Below, piece after piece: positions 1 through 5,007 of a stretch of 5,065 nt of DNA. Source of the stretch: an uncultured Campylobacter sp. (GTDB taxonomy: Bacteria > Campylobacterota > Campylobacteria > Campylobacterales > Campylobacteraceae); assembly GCF_938040115.1 (NCBI RefSeq), contig NZ_CALHXD010000247.1, positions 1 through 5,065 of the forward strand, given 5' to 3'. The first letter of the stretch is position 1; each line of letters begins with the position of its first letter. A program made the translations under genes and the position numbers. The notes under the pieces were generated by a model. It did no database searches. It was given only the letters and a program-made list of their open reading frames with translations, and had not been told where the DNA came from.

Positions 1-614
1 GCGTTTTTGACGATCGCTTTCCACGTAGTAGGCGCGTCGTAAACGGCGCTTGAGCCCAGCACGTGAGGCATGATGACGAGCCCCGCACCGGTGGAGTAAT
101 CGCCGCTTTCCTCTACGTAGCCGCCTAAAATTTTAAGCATTCGGTGCGCTACGGTGCGCCCCCAGCTGACCTTACCGCTACCGCCCCACCAGTAGCACTC
201 GCCGTAGATCGCCTCGGCGCCGTATTTGTCGAAATTTTCTTTCAAAGCCTTCGCCGCTAGATCAAGAGCTGTGTCCCAGCTAACCCGCACAAACTCCTCT
301 TTACCGCGCAGTTCGCTCTTTGCCGCGCCTTTTGCCTTTAGATAGCTTTTGCGCACCATCGGATAGAGCACGCGGTTTTCGTTTTGGATATTATCCGGTA
401 AGCTGTAATTCATCGTGTTTGGAAATTTATCGCCCTCAAAATCGCTTACCGAAACGATCTGCGACGAGTTTAAATTTAGCCAAAAAGTGCCGAATCTATT
501 TGCGCCGAATACCTTTTTGTTATCGAAAATCGTCTGTTTGACGCCCTCTATCCTGCTAGCCTGCGCAGCCGTAGCCGCCAAGGCCGAAAATTTGATGAAA
601 TCTCGTCTTTTCAT
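1..614 (-). CDS. torA: TorA-like molybdopterin oxidoreductase (TMAO / S- or N-oxide reductase), N-terminal part, cut by window edge
   Basis: Partial gene. The first 204 codons are present and the C-terminus runs off the left edge. The protein starts MKRRDFIKFSALAATAAQA, a twin-arginine (Tat) signal with RRDFIK and a short hydrophobic stretch; cleavage after AQA (residue 19) is plausible. Export would therefore be folded and cofactor-loaded, into the periplasm. Residues 108-120 (FVRVSWDTALDLA) are the usual DMSO-reductase-family N-terminal motif. Residues 171-177 (GDYSTGA) match the segment that carries the serine ligand of molybdenum in TorA and DMSO reductase, here Ser174. This serine argues against nitrate reductase (Asp or Cys) and formate dehydrogenase (Cys or Sec). 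There is no N-terminal Fe-S cysteine cluster, as expected for the TorA/BisC group. The expected role is reduction of TMAO or a related N- or S-oxide with electrons from the upstream cytochrome. The start is supported by GGGAG at 621-625, 6 nt before ATG. The exact substrate cannot be settled from this fragment. From memory, C. jejuni Cj0264c is the likely counterpart. Confidence 0.9.
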   Translation of the reverse strand, partial: MKRRDFIKFSALAATAAQASRIEGVKQTIFDNKKVFGANRFGTFWLNLNSSQIVSVSDFEGDKFPNTMNYSLPDNIQNENRVLYPMVRKSYLKAKGAAKSELRGKEEFVRVSWDTALDLAAKALKENFDKYGAEAIYGECYWWGGSGKVSWGRTVAHRMLKILGGYVEESGDYSTGAGLVIMPHVLGSSAVYDAPTTWKAIVKN

Positions 615-620
615 CGGTTT

Positions 621-680
621 CTCCCTTTTTTACTTTTTGCAGGAGCAAAACCCCTGCCGTGAGCGGGAGTATACACTCCC
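621..680 (-). promoter_or_regulatory. torA leader: two stem-loops and ribosome binding site
   Basis: Read on the minus strand, GGGAGTGTATACTCCC (680 to 665) forms a 6-bp stem with a 4-nt loop. GCAGGGGTTTTGCTCCTGC (657 to 639) forms a 5-bp stem that extends further with G-T wobbles. The Shine-Dalgarno GGGAG (625 to 621) follows, 6 nt before the torA ATG. The 3' arm of the first stem (ACTCCC) could instead pair with the Shine-Dalgarno, so RBS masking is possible. Neither stem is followed by a T-run, so neither looks like a terminator. The stems are seen in the sequence; any switching role is inference. Confidence 0.4.
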
Positions 681-823
681 TGTACTCGCCCAAAGCGCGC
701 CCATGCCTTGTGACACCTGCGCAATCAGGCAACTTTTTCCCTTATTTGCTTTTTAAAACCGTATTTTGTTTAGTCACGCTCGCCAATCTCTTAATAACGT
801 GGTTATGCAACGAGCGAAATGCA

Positions 824-855
824 GGCAAATTTAAGCTAGTAGCGTTAAATTTGCC
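824..855. repeat. 11-bp perfect inverted repeat (GGCAAATTTAA / TTAAATTTGCC)
   Basis: The arms at 824-834 and 845-855 are perfectly complementary, with a 10-nt spacer. Inside the spacer GCT and AGC can pair further, leaving a three-base loop and one bulged G. It lies about 95 nt downstream of the cytochrome stop codon. The following minus-strand sequence (TGCATTTCG) has only a weak T-tract, so it could be a poor terminator, an mRNA 3'-end stabiliser, or a paired word of the AAATTTGC type that recurs in this window. Confidence 0.7.
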
Positions 856-947
856 GTTTAAAAAATCAAATTTAAAGAACGAATGTCGCTAAATTTTACA
901 TTTCAAGCGACGAGCGAATTTGATCTCGGCGCTAACCACGCAAAGCC

Positions 948-1523
948 CTATTTTGCATCTTTTGCGTTATGCTGCAGGTATTTTACTATCAAATTTAGCT
1001 CCGTCTCCTCCAGCGATACGTAGTTCCTATCAATCATCGACTGTAAATTTGCCGGCCACTGAGCCGCCGTAAAGCTGTTTGGCTCGTGCAAGCGGTGGCA
1101 CGCCGAGCAGGTCTCCTCGTACTTTTGCTGAGCCTGTTTGTATAGCGCGTTTGCGTCGTTACCCAGCGCGTCCGCGGCGACCTCATAAGTGCCCTCGACC
1201 TCATACCAAAGCTCGCCGTAGTCGTCCTCGACCTCTTTTATTTTCTTAAAATTTGCCTCGCTCTCAGCATCAAAAATTGTGAAAATCTCGGCATTTTTGA
1301 TGCTTCGCTGTATCTGAGCCAGGTAGTTTGCCGAAACCGCGCCTTTTACCTTTATTTTAGCCTTTGCTCCGTCTTTGGAGACAACCTCAACCGGCGTTAA
1401 AACCTCGATCTTACCGACTTTTTTACCGCCTAGCGATATGTCGGTCGTCTTTGTTAAAACCTCGGCGTTTAAGCTTATCGCCGCCGCACAGGCAGCAATC
1501 AAAGCAAATTTAAAACTTTTCAT
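948..1523 (-). CDS. periplasmic monohaem cytochrome c, TorC C-terminal-domain-like electron donor to TorA
   Basis: A 191-residue protein. It starts with a Sec signal peptide (MKSFKFALIAACAAAISLNA, likely cleaved after residue 20). Residues 31-60 (LGGKKVGKIEVLTPVEVVSK and the following stretch) resemble a small SH3-like beta domain. A single haem-binding CSACH lies at 139-143, followed by FTAAQWPANLQSM at 151-163, in which Met163 is a good candidate distal haem ligand. The CxxCH plus QWPxxLxxM arrangement resembles the C-terminal haem domain of pentahaem TorC, but the NapC-like tetrahaem membrane part is absent. The mature protein should therefore be soluble, or need another quinol-oxidising partner. 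Its position upstream of torA, on the same strand, indicates that it passes electrons to the reductase. From memory the C. jejuni counterpart is Cj0265c. AAGGAAG (1528-1534) lies just upstream of the ATG and supports the start. The symbol torC would be misleading because only part of TorC is matched. Confidence 0.88.
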   Translation of the reverse strand: MKSFKFALIAACAAAISLNAEVLTKTTDISLGGKKVGKIEVLTPVEVVSKDGAKAKIKVKGAVSANYLAQIQRSIKNAEIFTIFDAESEANFKKIKEVEDDYGELWYEVEGTYEVAADALGNDANALYKQAQQKYEETCSACHRLHEPNSFTAAQWPANLQSMIDRNYVSLEETELNLIVKYLQHNAKDAK

Positions 1524-1549
1524 CGCACTTCCTTAAGAAAAATTATTAG

Positions 1550-1582
1550 TGTAATTTTATAAATTTGCTGCTTAAAATTACA
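1550..1582 (-). promoter_or_regulatory. candidate promoter and inverted-repeat operator of the cytochrome gene
   Basis: A TATAAA -10 candidate reads on the minus strand from 1561 to 1556, about 33 nt before the ATG. Two 9-bp perfectly complementary arms, TGTAATTTT (1550-1558) and AAAATTACA (1574-1582), are separated by 15 nt. One arm overlaps the -10 and the other falls about where a -35 would be. That placement suits a repressor or other regulator. No clear TTGACA is seen, which is normal for Campylobacter sigma-70 promoters. Confidence 0.45.
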
Positions 1583-1644
1583 TCGCTATATTTTATTACG
1601 AAGCAGTTTTTGTATATTAAAAGAGTAAAATTTGAAGAATGAGA

Positions 1645-1687
1645 GCGGCAAATCTAGCCAAATTTGAAATTTGCCCAAATTTGCCGC
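1645..1687. repeat. long imperfect inverted repeat downstream of luxS
   Basis: The outer arms GCGGCAAAT (1645-1653) and ATTTGCCGC (1679-1687) are perfectly complementary over 9 bp. After a 5x5 internal loop, CAAATTTGAAATTTG (1659-1673) is itself a near-perfect palindrome around G1666. On the minus strand it is followed by a T-rich stretch (TCTCATTCTTCAAATTTTAC), so it may act as a second, weaker terminator after the one at 1694-1715. It contains three AAATTT words, two of them in the form AAATTTGCC. Confidence 0.65.
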
Positions 1688-1693
1688 GAGAGC

Positions 1694-1715
1694 AAAAGCC
1701 GCACGAACGGCGGCT
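1694..1715 (-). terminator. putative intrinsic terminator of luxS
   Basis: On the minus strand AGCCGC-CGTTCGT-GCGGCT (1715 to 1697) forms a perfect 6-bp GC-rich stem with a 7-nt loop, followed directly by TTTTGCT. It lies 15 nt after the luxS stop codon. The T-run is short, so termination may be only partial. The hairpin at 1645-1687 is next downstream. Confidence 0.6.
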
Positions 1716-1730
1716 AAATTTAACGAGCGA

Positions 1731-2246
1731 TCAGTGCTTTTTAAGCCCCATCGCAGCGACGTCTAGCGCGATCTCTTCGTTATTTATCGTAATTAGTCCG
1801 CGCTCTAAAATTTTGCTTGCGATCGCGTGCGCCTCATCAAGCGAATGCATCTTATACGTGCCGCACTGATACTTGTTTAGCTCGGGGATGTCTTCTTGGT
1901 TTTTGACGCCTAGGATATCCTTCATCGACGCCGTCCACGCGGCCTTGACCGCCTCCTCGCTCGGCACGCCGATCACGCTCATATAAAAGCCCGTCCTGCA
2001 GCCCATCGGCGAGATATCGATGATTTCAACACCCTTGCCGTTTAGGTGTTCGCGCATAAAACCCGCAAATAGGTGCTCCAGCGTATGGATGCCTTTTTCT
2101 GGCAAAATTTCCTCGTTTGGCTTGCAAAAACGCAAATCAAACACGCTTATATCGTCGCCTTTTGGCGTTTTCATCGTCTTTGCCAGGCGCACGCCGGGCG
2201 CGTTCATCCTCACGTGATCGACGCAAAAACTATCTAGTAGAGGCAT
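1731..2246 (-). CDS. luxS: S-ribosylhomocysteine lyase LuxS (autoinducer-2 synthesis)
   Basis: A 171-residue cytoplasmic metalloenzyme, full length for the family. It splits S-ribosylhomocysteine into homocysteine and 4,5-dihydroxy-2,3-pentanedione, the precursor of AI-2, and so completes the two-step Pfs/LuxS recycling of S-adenosylhomocysteine. The metal site is intact: HTLEH at 54-58 provides both histidines and Cys128 (in YQCGTYKMHS) is the third ligand. The catalytic Cys83 sits in MGCRTGFY. The substrate-binding Ser6, His11 and Arg39 seen in well-studied LuxS proteins are also in place. AAGGAG (2252-2257), 5 nt before the ATG, fixes the start. The gene appears monocistronic: an upstream spacer of 158 nt separates it from the methyltransferase gene, and a hairpin terminator follows the stop. 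The neighbours show no direct role in quorum signalling. Identification is very secure. Confidence 0.98.
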   Translation of the reverse strand: MPLLDSFCVDHVRMNAPGVRLAKTMKTPKGDDISVFDLRFCKPNEEILPEKGIHTLEHLFAGFMREHLNGKGVEIIDISPMGCRTGFYMSVIGVPSEEAVKAAWTASMKDILGVKNQEDIPELNKYQCGTYKMHSLDEAHAIASKILERGLITINNEEIALDVAAMGLKKH

Positions 2247-2281
2247 ATTTTCTCCTTATTTTTAACATAAATTCGGCGTGA

Positions 2282-2397
2282 TTTTAGCTAAATTTTTATT
2301 AGGCACGGCTTGATTTAAATTTGCATTTACGCAAATTTACTAAGCCGATGGCCAAAAAAACGCAACCGCAAAAGTGGCTACTTTAGCTAAATTTATA
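2282..2397 (-). promoter_or_regulatory. luxS upstream region with two -10 candidates and paired TTTAGCTAAA palindromes
   Basis: The minus strand offers TATAAA (2397 to 2392), just after the methyltransferase stop, and a TAAAAT-like box nearer the gene (about 2286 to 2281). Each lies next to a copy of the 10-bp perfect palindrome TTTAGCTAAA (2283-2292 and 2382-2391). I cannot decide which promoter is used. A shorter transcript would start about 30 nt before the ATG; a longer one would carry the 2306-2347 hairpin in its leader. Confidence 0.3.
2306..2347. repeat. two-part hairpin between methyltransferase gene and luxS
   Basis: The outer arms CGGCTT (2306-2311) and AAGCCG (2342-2347) pair over 6 bp. 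After a small asymmetric internal loop, TAAATTTGC (2316-2324) and GCAAATTTA (2331-2339) pair over 9 bp around a 6-nt loop. On the minus strand the sequence that follows is TGCCTAATAAAAATTT, with no T-run directly after the stem. It is therefore not a standard intrinsic terminator, although it may mark the 3' end of the methyltransferase mRNA. Confidence 0.65.
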
Positions 2398-2404
2398 CGA
2401 CCGA

Positions 2405-3286
2405 CTATTTATTCGTATGCCAAAATGCTAGCGAACCCGGATTCATAGGATCTTGAGAGAGTCCGATATCGGCGATGGCATCGTCTATAGCGATAACGTT
2501 TCGTCTGGCGGCATTAAAGAAGGTCTCGGCAAAATTTACGTTCCAACCTTGAGTTTTAAAAAACCCTCTTTGTCTTTCGCTAACGGCGTCGTTTGCTCCT
2601 TCTATCTGAAATCCAAACGGCTCTAGATGAGCGCAGCGCACGAAGTCAGCAGCGTTTGCCACTACGTCAAACCATTGCGGCGGGATCTCCTTAACCTGCT
2701 CGATAGAGTGGCAGGGGAAAACAAAGGCCTTTTTACCCAAATCTAACCCTTCAAGACTAGGCTCTAGGTGATTAAAATGGAAAAACTTAGCATTCATTTT
2801 AGGCGTTGCGGCGGCTAGTTTGCTAGCGATTTCTACGCCGCTTTGGGTAAATTCTCCGCCAAAATACCGCACATCCGTCGGTCCGCCCCTATAAAAAATT
2901 TCAATCAAATTTCGACCGTATCCGCAGCCAAGCTCCACGATACTATCATATGGCCCCGTCTCGTCGATGATATCTATCAGCATATCATAGAAGTTAAACG
3001 ACGAGTGAAAAGGTACGATTAGCTCAGCTCCTTGTCTAGTGGTGAGTCTAGCAACCGGGATTTCGACGAATCTTAAAACATTCGTACTAAAAAGCTTTCG
3101 CTTCTCCCAAACCATCTCGTTTGTAACGTTATCCAAACTTAACTCGTGTAGCCGCTCCTTTTTCTCTAGCATTTTTACGGCTTGATAGCTATTGAGTCCG
3201 TTTTTTAGGCACTCATCCATAAATTTAGCCCTTGTCGCCCATGCTTTTTCATAAAAGTTTTGCCAATACTCCTCTTGATACGCCAT
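2405..3286 (-). CDS. class I SAM-dependent methyltransferase, substrate unknown
   Basis: A 293-residue, probably cytoplasmic protein with no signal peptide or membrane segment. Motif I, which binds S-adenosylmethionine, is IVELGCGYGRN at 116-126, with the predicted acidic strand-2 end at YFGGEFT (141-147). Residues 189-198 (VFPCHSIEQV) fit the motif IV region, and HLEPFGFQIEG (220-230) looks like a conserved post-core motif. The first 110 or so residues are mostly helical and charged and precede the methyltransferase core; they may form a substrate or dimer domain. I do not recognise the family closely enough to name a substrate. A small molecule or sugar is possible, and nothing in the sequence points to rRNA or DNA. 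AGGAGA (3291-3296) just before the ATG supports the start. The gene stands alone, between the fldA terminator and the luxS leader. If active it would generate S-adenosylhomocysteine, which the Pfs/LuxS route recycles, but the adjacency may be chance. Confidence 0.85.
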   Translation of the reverse strand: MAYQEEYWQNFYEKAWATRAKFMDECLKNGLNSYQAVKMLEKKERLHELSLDNVTNEMVWEKRKLFSTNVLRFVEIPVARLTTRQGAELIVPFHSSFNFYDMLIDIIDETGPYDSIVELGCGYGRNLIEIFYRGGPTDVRYFGGEFTQSGVEIASKLAAATPKMNAKFFHFNHLEPSLEGLDLGKKAFVFPCHSIEQVKEIPPQWFDVVANAADFVRCAHLEPFGFQIEGANDAVSERQRGFFKTQGWNVNFAETFFNAARRNVIAIDDAIADIGLSQDPMNPGSLAFWHTNK

Positions 3287-3316
3287 ACTTTCTCCTAAAT
3301 TTAAAAAATAAATTTA

Positions 3317-3339
3317 ATTCTACCTTTAAGATTTTAAAG
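3317..3339 (-). promoter_or_regulatory. candidate promoter of the methyltransferase gene
   Basis: TAGAAT (3322 to 3317 on the minus strand) is one base off the TATAAT consensus and lies about 30 nt before the ATG. Directly upstream is the inverted repeat CTTTAA-GATT-TTAAAG (3324-3339). The preceding sequence is AT-rich, as is usual for Campylobacter promoters. The fldA terminator upstream makes an independent promoter necessary. Confidence 0.45.
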
Positions 3340-3396
3340 AAAACTGAAATTTAAAAGATTGGATTTTAGTAGCTGGAATGGTTTTTGTTAGGATTG

Positions 3397-3418
3397 AAAA
3401 ATCGGGCAAAAAGCCCGA
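3397..3418 (-). terminator. intrinsic terminator of the fldA operon
   Basis: On the minus strand TCGGGC-TTTTT-GCCCGA (3418 to 3402) is a perfect 6-bp GC-rich stem followed by five T residues (3401 to 3397). It lies about 17 nt past the flavodoxin stop codon. This is a textbook rho-independent terminator and the clearest one in the window. Confidence 0.9.
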
Positions 3419-3434
3419 CTAGAAGTATTAAATT

Positions 3435-3926
3435 TTAAGCAAAATGAGGTTTGATCTGCTCTATCCAAGCGCTGATTCTAGGCTCGGTTTTTTCGCTTTC
3501 GTTATCGGCATCAAGCGGCAGACCAACAAATTTACCGCCTCTTACGGCTTCTGATTCGTCAAATTTATATCCGTCCACGGACACTGCGCCCACGACGTTT
3601 GCGCCGGCTTTTACGACCTCATCGTAAAGCTTGCCCATCGCGCCGCAAAAGCTATCCGCATAGCTCTCGGCATCGCCCATGCCAAATATCGCAACAGTCT
3701 TGCCGCTAAGCTTTAGTCCGCCAAAATCAAACGCGTCCCAGTCGTCTTGCAAGTCGCCCGTACCCCAGGTAGAAACGCCCAAAATCAGCTTGTCAAAGCC
3801 GTTTAGCTTAGCCGCGTCGCAGTTTGCTACGTTTAAAAGCTCGTTTTCTAGCCCCAAATTCTCGGCTAAAAAGCTCGCCGCCTCCTCAGTATTTCCCATA
3901 CTGCTTCCAAAAATGATACCTATCAT
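3435..3926 (-). CDS. fldA: long-chain flavodoxin FldA
   Basis: A 163-residue cytoplasmic FMN protein that carries low-potential electrons. In epsilonproteobacteria it is the usual acceptor of pyruvate:acceptor oxidoreductase, which makes it central to metabolism. The FMN phosphate loop is GSSMGNTE (7-14). The first isoalloxazine loop is STWGTGDLQDDW (52-63) with Trp54. The second is GMGDAESYADSFCGAM (82-97), where Tyr89 would stack on the flavin. Residues of about 117-142 (VDGYKFDESEAVRGGKFVGL and onward) form the insertion that marks long-chain flavodoxins. As I recall, H. pylori FldA has Ala where this protein has Trp54, so the flavin pocket is of the more common type. The RBS AAAGGAA (3933-3939) overlaps the stop codon of the gene before it, indicating operon transcription and probable translational coupling. 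A strong terminator follows. Confidence 0.96.
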   Translation of the reverse strand: MIGIIFGSSMGNTEEAASFLAENLGLENELLNVANCDAAKLNGFDKLILGVSTWGTGDLQDDWDAFDFGGLKLSGKTVAIFGMGDAESYADSFCGAMGKLYDEVVKAGANVVGAVSVDGYKFDESEAVRGGKFVGLPLDADNESEKTEPRISAWIEQIKPHFA

Positions 3927-3937
3927 TTAAATTTCCT

Positions 3938-4654
3938 TTAAAAAATATGATGACTTATCGTGTAGGGCACCAGTCGCAGCGATCCGCCGCATCCGCACTC
4001 CCGTCTGACCTCGATGTAGCGCGAGAAATTCGCATTTCTCGGAGCTACGATAAACATCCTGTCAAACTCTCCGCCGCTAAGCGCCTCAAAGCCTCTAGCG
4101 ATCTCGCAGTTAGCCAGATGAAACCGCTCTTTGGTTATCTCTTTAAAGCACGGCATAACGCCAAAAAGCTTGCGCCCGCCCTGCTCCGCAAAGATAATCC
4201 CGTCTTGAAAATAAACGTTTTTATCAAAATGTTTGGCGCGTATTTTATCATAAACAAACTGAGAAAACATTATGTCTGCGTCAAAACATATTCCGTTTTG
4301 GGATTTTAGCATAACGATTAGCTTGGCGGCCGGGTGCTTGGGAGAGACGGCTAGCGGCGGGACGGCGTCAAATTTGCCTGATTTATAGGCGCAGATAACG
4401 GAGTTTGAGGCGATACAAAAGGTTGAAATTTTACTTCGGCTAGGATTTTTAAAAGCGCACAGATCATCGATGCGCTTTAGAAAAATTTCCTCCAAATTTA
4501 AGCCCGAATACGCATAAACTAGAGGGATTTTTAGCTCGCGGCCTGTGCAACAGTTGTATAAATTTATAAAAATTCGGGCTTTATTTACCGCGTCAAGCCC
4601 TGAAAAAATACTTGGAGTTATTTCTCCAATACCTGATAAAAAGCCGAATTTCAT
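3938..4654 (-). CDS. cysteine-rich protein of unknown function in the flavodoxin operon
   Basis: A 238-residue protein that I do not recognise as a named domain family. No signal peptide or membrane helix is evident, so it is probably cytoplasmic. It has ten cysteines (35, 36, 66, 80, 88, 123, 169, 183, 220, 222), including a CC pair in NLYNCCTGRE and a C-x-C in RRECGCGGSLRLVPY near the C-terminus. These could bind metal or an Fe-S cluster, but no standard motif is present. SPKHPAAKLIVM (104-115) and GGEFDRMFIVAPRNANFSRY (194-213) look like conserved core strands. The gene begins 3 nt after the DUF2325 stop (TAA TAG ATG), with AAGG only about 14 nt upstream, so translation is probably coupled. 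fldA follows after 11 nt. From memory it corresponds to C. jejuni Cj1383c, also uncharacterised. A role in redox or iron physiology with flavodoxin is inferred from context only. Confidence 0.8.
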   Translation of the reverse strand: MKFGFLSGIGEITPSIFSGLDAVNKARIFINLYNCCTGRELKIPLVYAYSGLNLEEIFLKRIDDLCAFKNPSRSKISTFCIASNSVICAYKSGKFDAVPPLAVSPKHPAAKLIVMLKSQNGICFDADIMFSQFVYDKIRAKHFDKNVYFQDGIIFAEQGGRKLFGVMPCFKEITKERFHLANCEIARGFEALSGGEFDRMFIVAPRNANFSRYIEVRRECGCGGSLRLVPYTISHHIF

Positions 4655-4657
4655 CTA

Positions 4658-4978
4658 TTAGTCTTTTACCTTGCAGCATCCAAATTCCTTATCTAGCCCA
4701 AAGACTTTGCAATACTCGCTAAACACGCAGCTGACGCTTCTTTTGGCGCAGACGATCGGGATATTGCGCTTTTTGGCTTGGTTTTTTATCGTTTTCATCG
4801 TGTTGTGGTTTAAAAAACTAGTTAACATCACGACGCACTCGGTATCTTGCGGGATCGGTTTGCGATTTACGCGGTTTTCGTTGCGCGCGTCCCAGTGCTC
4901 GATCGCTTCCGCGCCGAGGTCTTTTAGGACTGCTTTTATAGGCGTTATCTCGTCGGCTCCGATAACTAAAACTGACAT
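4658..4978 (-). CDS. DUF2325 family small protein, first gene of the flavodoxin operon
   Basis: A 106-residue cytoplasmic protein. It begins with a Rossmann-like strand-loop (MSVLVIGADEITPIKAVLKD). The DUF2325-type signature follows: HWDAR (28-32), the IPQDTECVVMLTSFLNHNT segment (42-60), then KNQAKKRNIPIVCAKRS (65-81). The family is thought to bind a nucleotide or similar ligand, but no function is established. Six cysteines (48, 77, 84, 90, 101, 102) include a terminal FGCC, unusual for so small a cytoplasmic protein and suggestive of metal or redox sensing (inference). AGGAG (4985-4989), 6 nt before the ATG, supports the start. It is followed after 3 nt by the cysteine-rich gene and then fldA, forming one operon. 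From memory it matches C. jejuni Cj1384c, which lies next to katA. Confidence 0.85.
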   Translation of the reverse strand: MSVLVIGADEITPIKAVLKDLGAEAIEHWDARNENRVNRKPIPQDTECVVMLTSFLNHNTMKTIKNQAKKRNIPIVCAKRSVSCVFSEYCKVFGLDKEFGCCKVKD

Positions 4979-5007
4979 TTTGGACTCCTGTTTATTTGAT
5001 TGTGATT

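Larger units (their letters stand above)
615..947. other. 333-nt intergenic region between cytochrome gene and torA
   Basis: No convincing gene is found on either strand. The region holds an 11-bp inverted repeat (824-855), a short ATAAC-GTG-GTTAT palindrome (794-806), and the torA leader stem-loops and RBS. A possible torA promoter on the minus strand is TTGGCG (-35) followed after 17 nt by TACGGT (-10), at about 788 down to 760; both boxes are weak. The part nearest torA (about 639-725) is GC-rich, while about 740-900 is AT-rich. A gap this long within a cytochrome/reductase pair suggests that torA has its own promoter or post-transcriptional control, but this is inference. Confidence 0.6.

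Noticed and set aside
639..657. Stem-loop upstream of torA as an intrinsic terminator
   Set aside because: On the minus strand it is followed by an A-rich run, not T; on the plus strand no T-run follows either. It is better read as leader structure.
630..704. A 24-codon minus-strand frame (MGALWASTGSVYSRSRQG..., ending CSCKK) just before torA, which would act as a leader peptide
   Set aside because: The only Shine-Dalgarno-like AAGG is one base from the ATG, too close for initiation, and a frame this short is expected by chance. It would be interesting only if conserved, since it covers both leader stem-loops.
415..892. Plus-strand open frames over the torA start and the intergenic region
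   Set aside because: They run antisense to a clear Tat-signal protein or through a gap, have biased low-complexity translations and lack ribosome binding sites.
2354..2360. Run of seven A residues as a phase-variation tract
   Set aside because: Short, intergenic and A/T. Campylobacter phase variation normally uses G/C runs of eight or more, and none exists in the window.
3947..4309. Plus-strand frame of about 120 codons opposite the cysteine-rich gene
   Set aside because: It is a shadow of a well-supported operon gene. It has no ribosome binding site and no recognisable domain.
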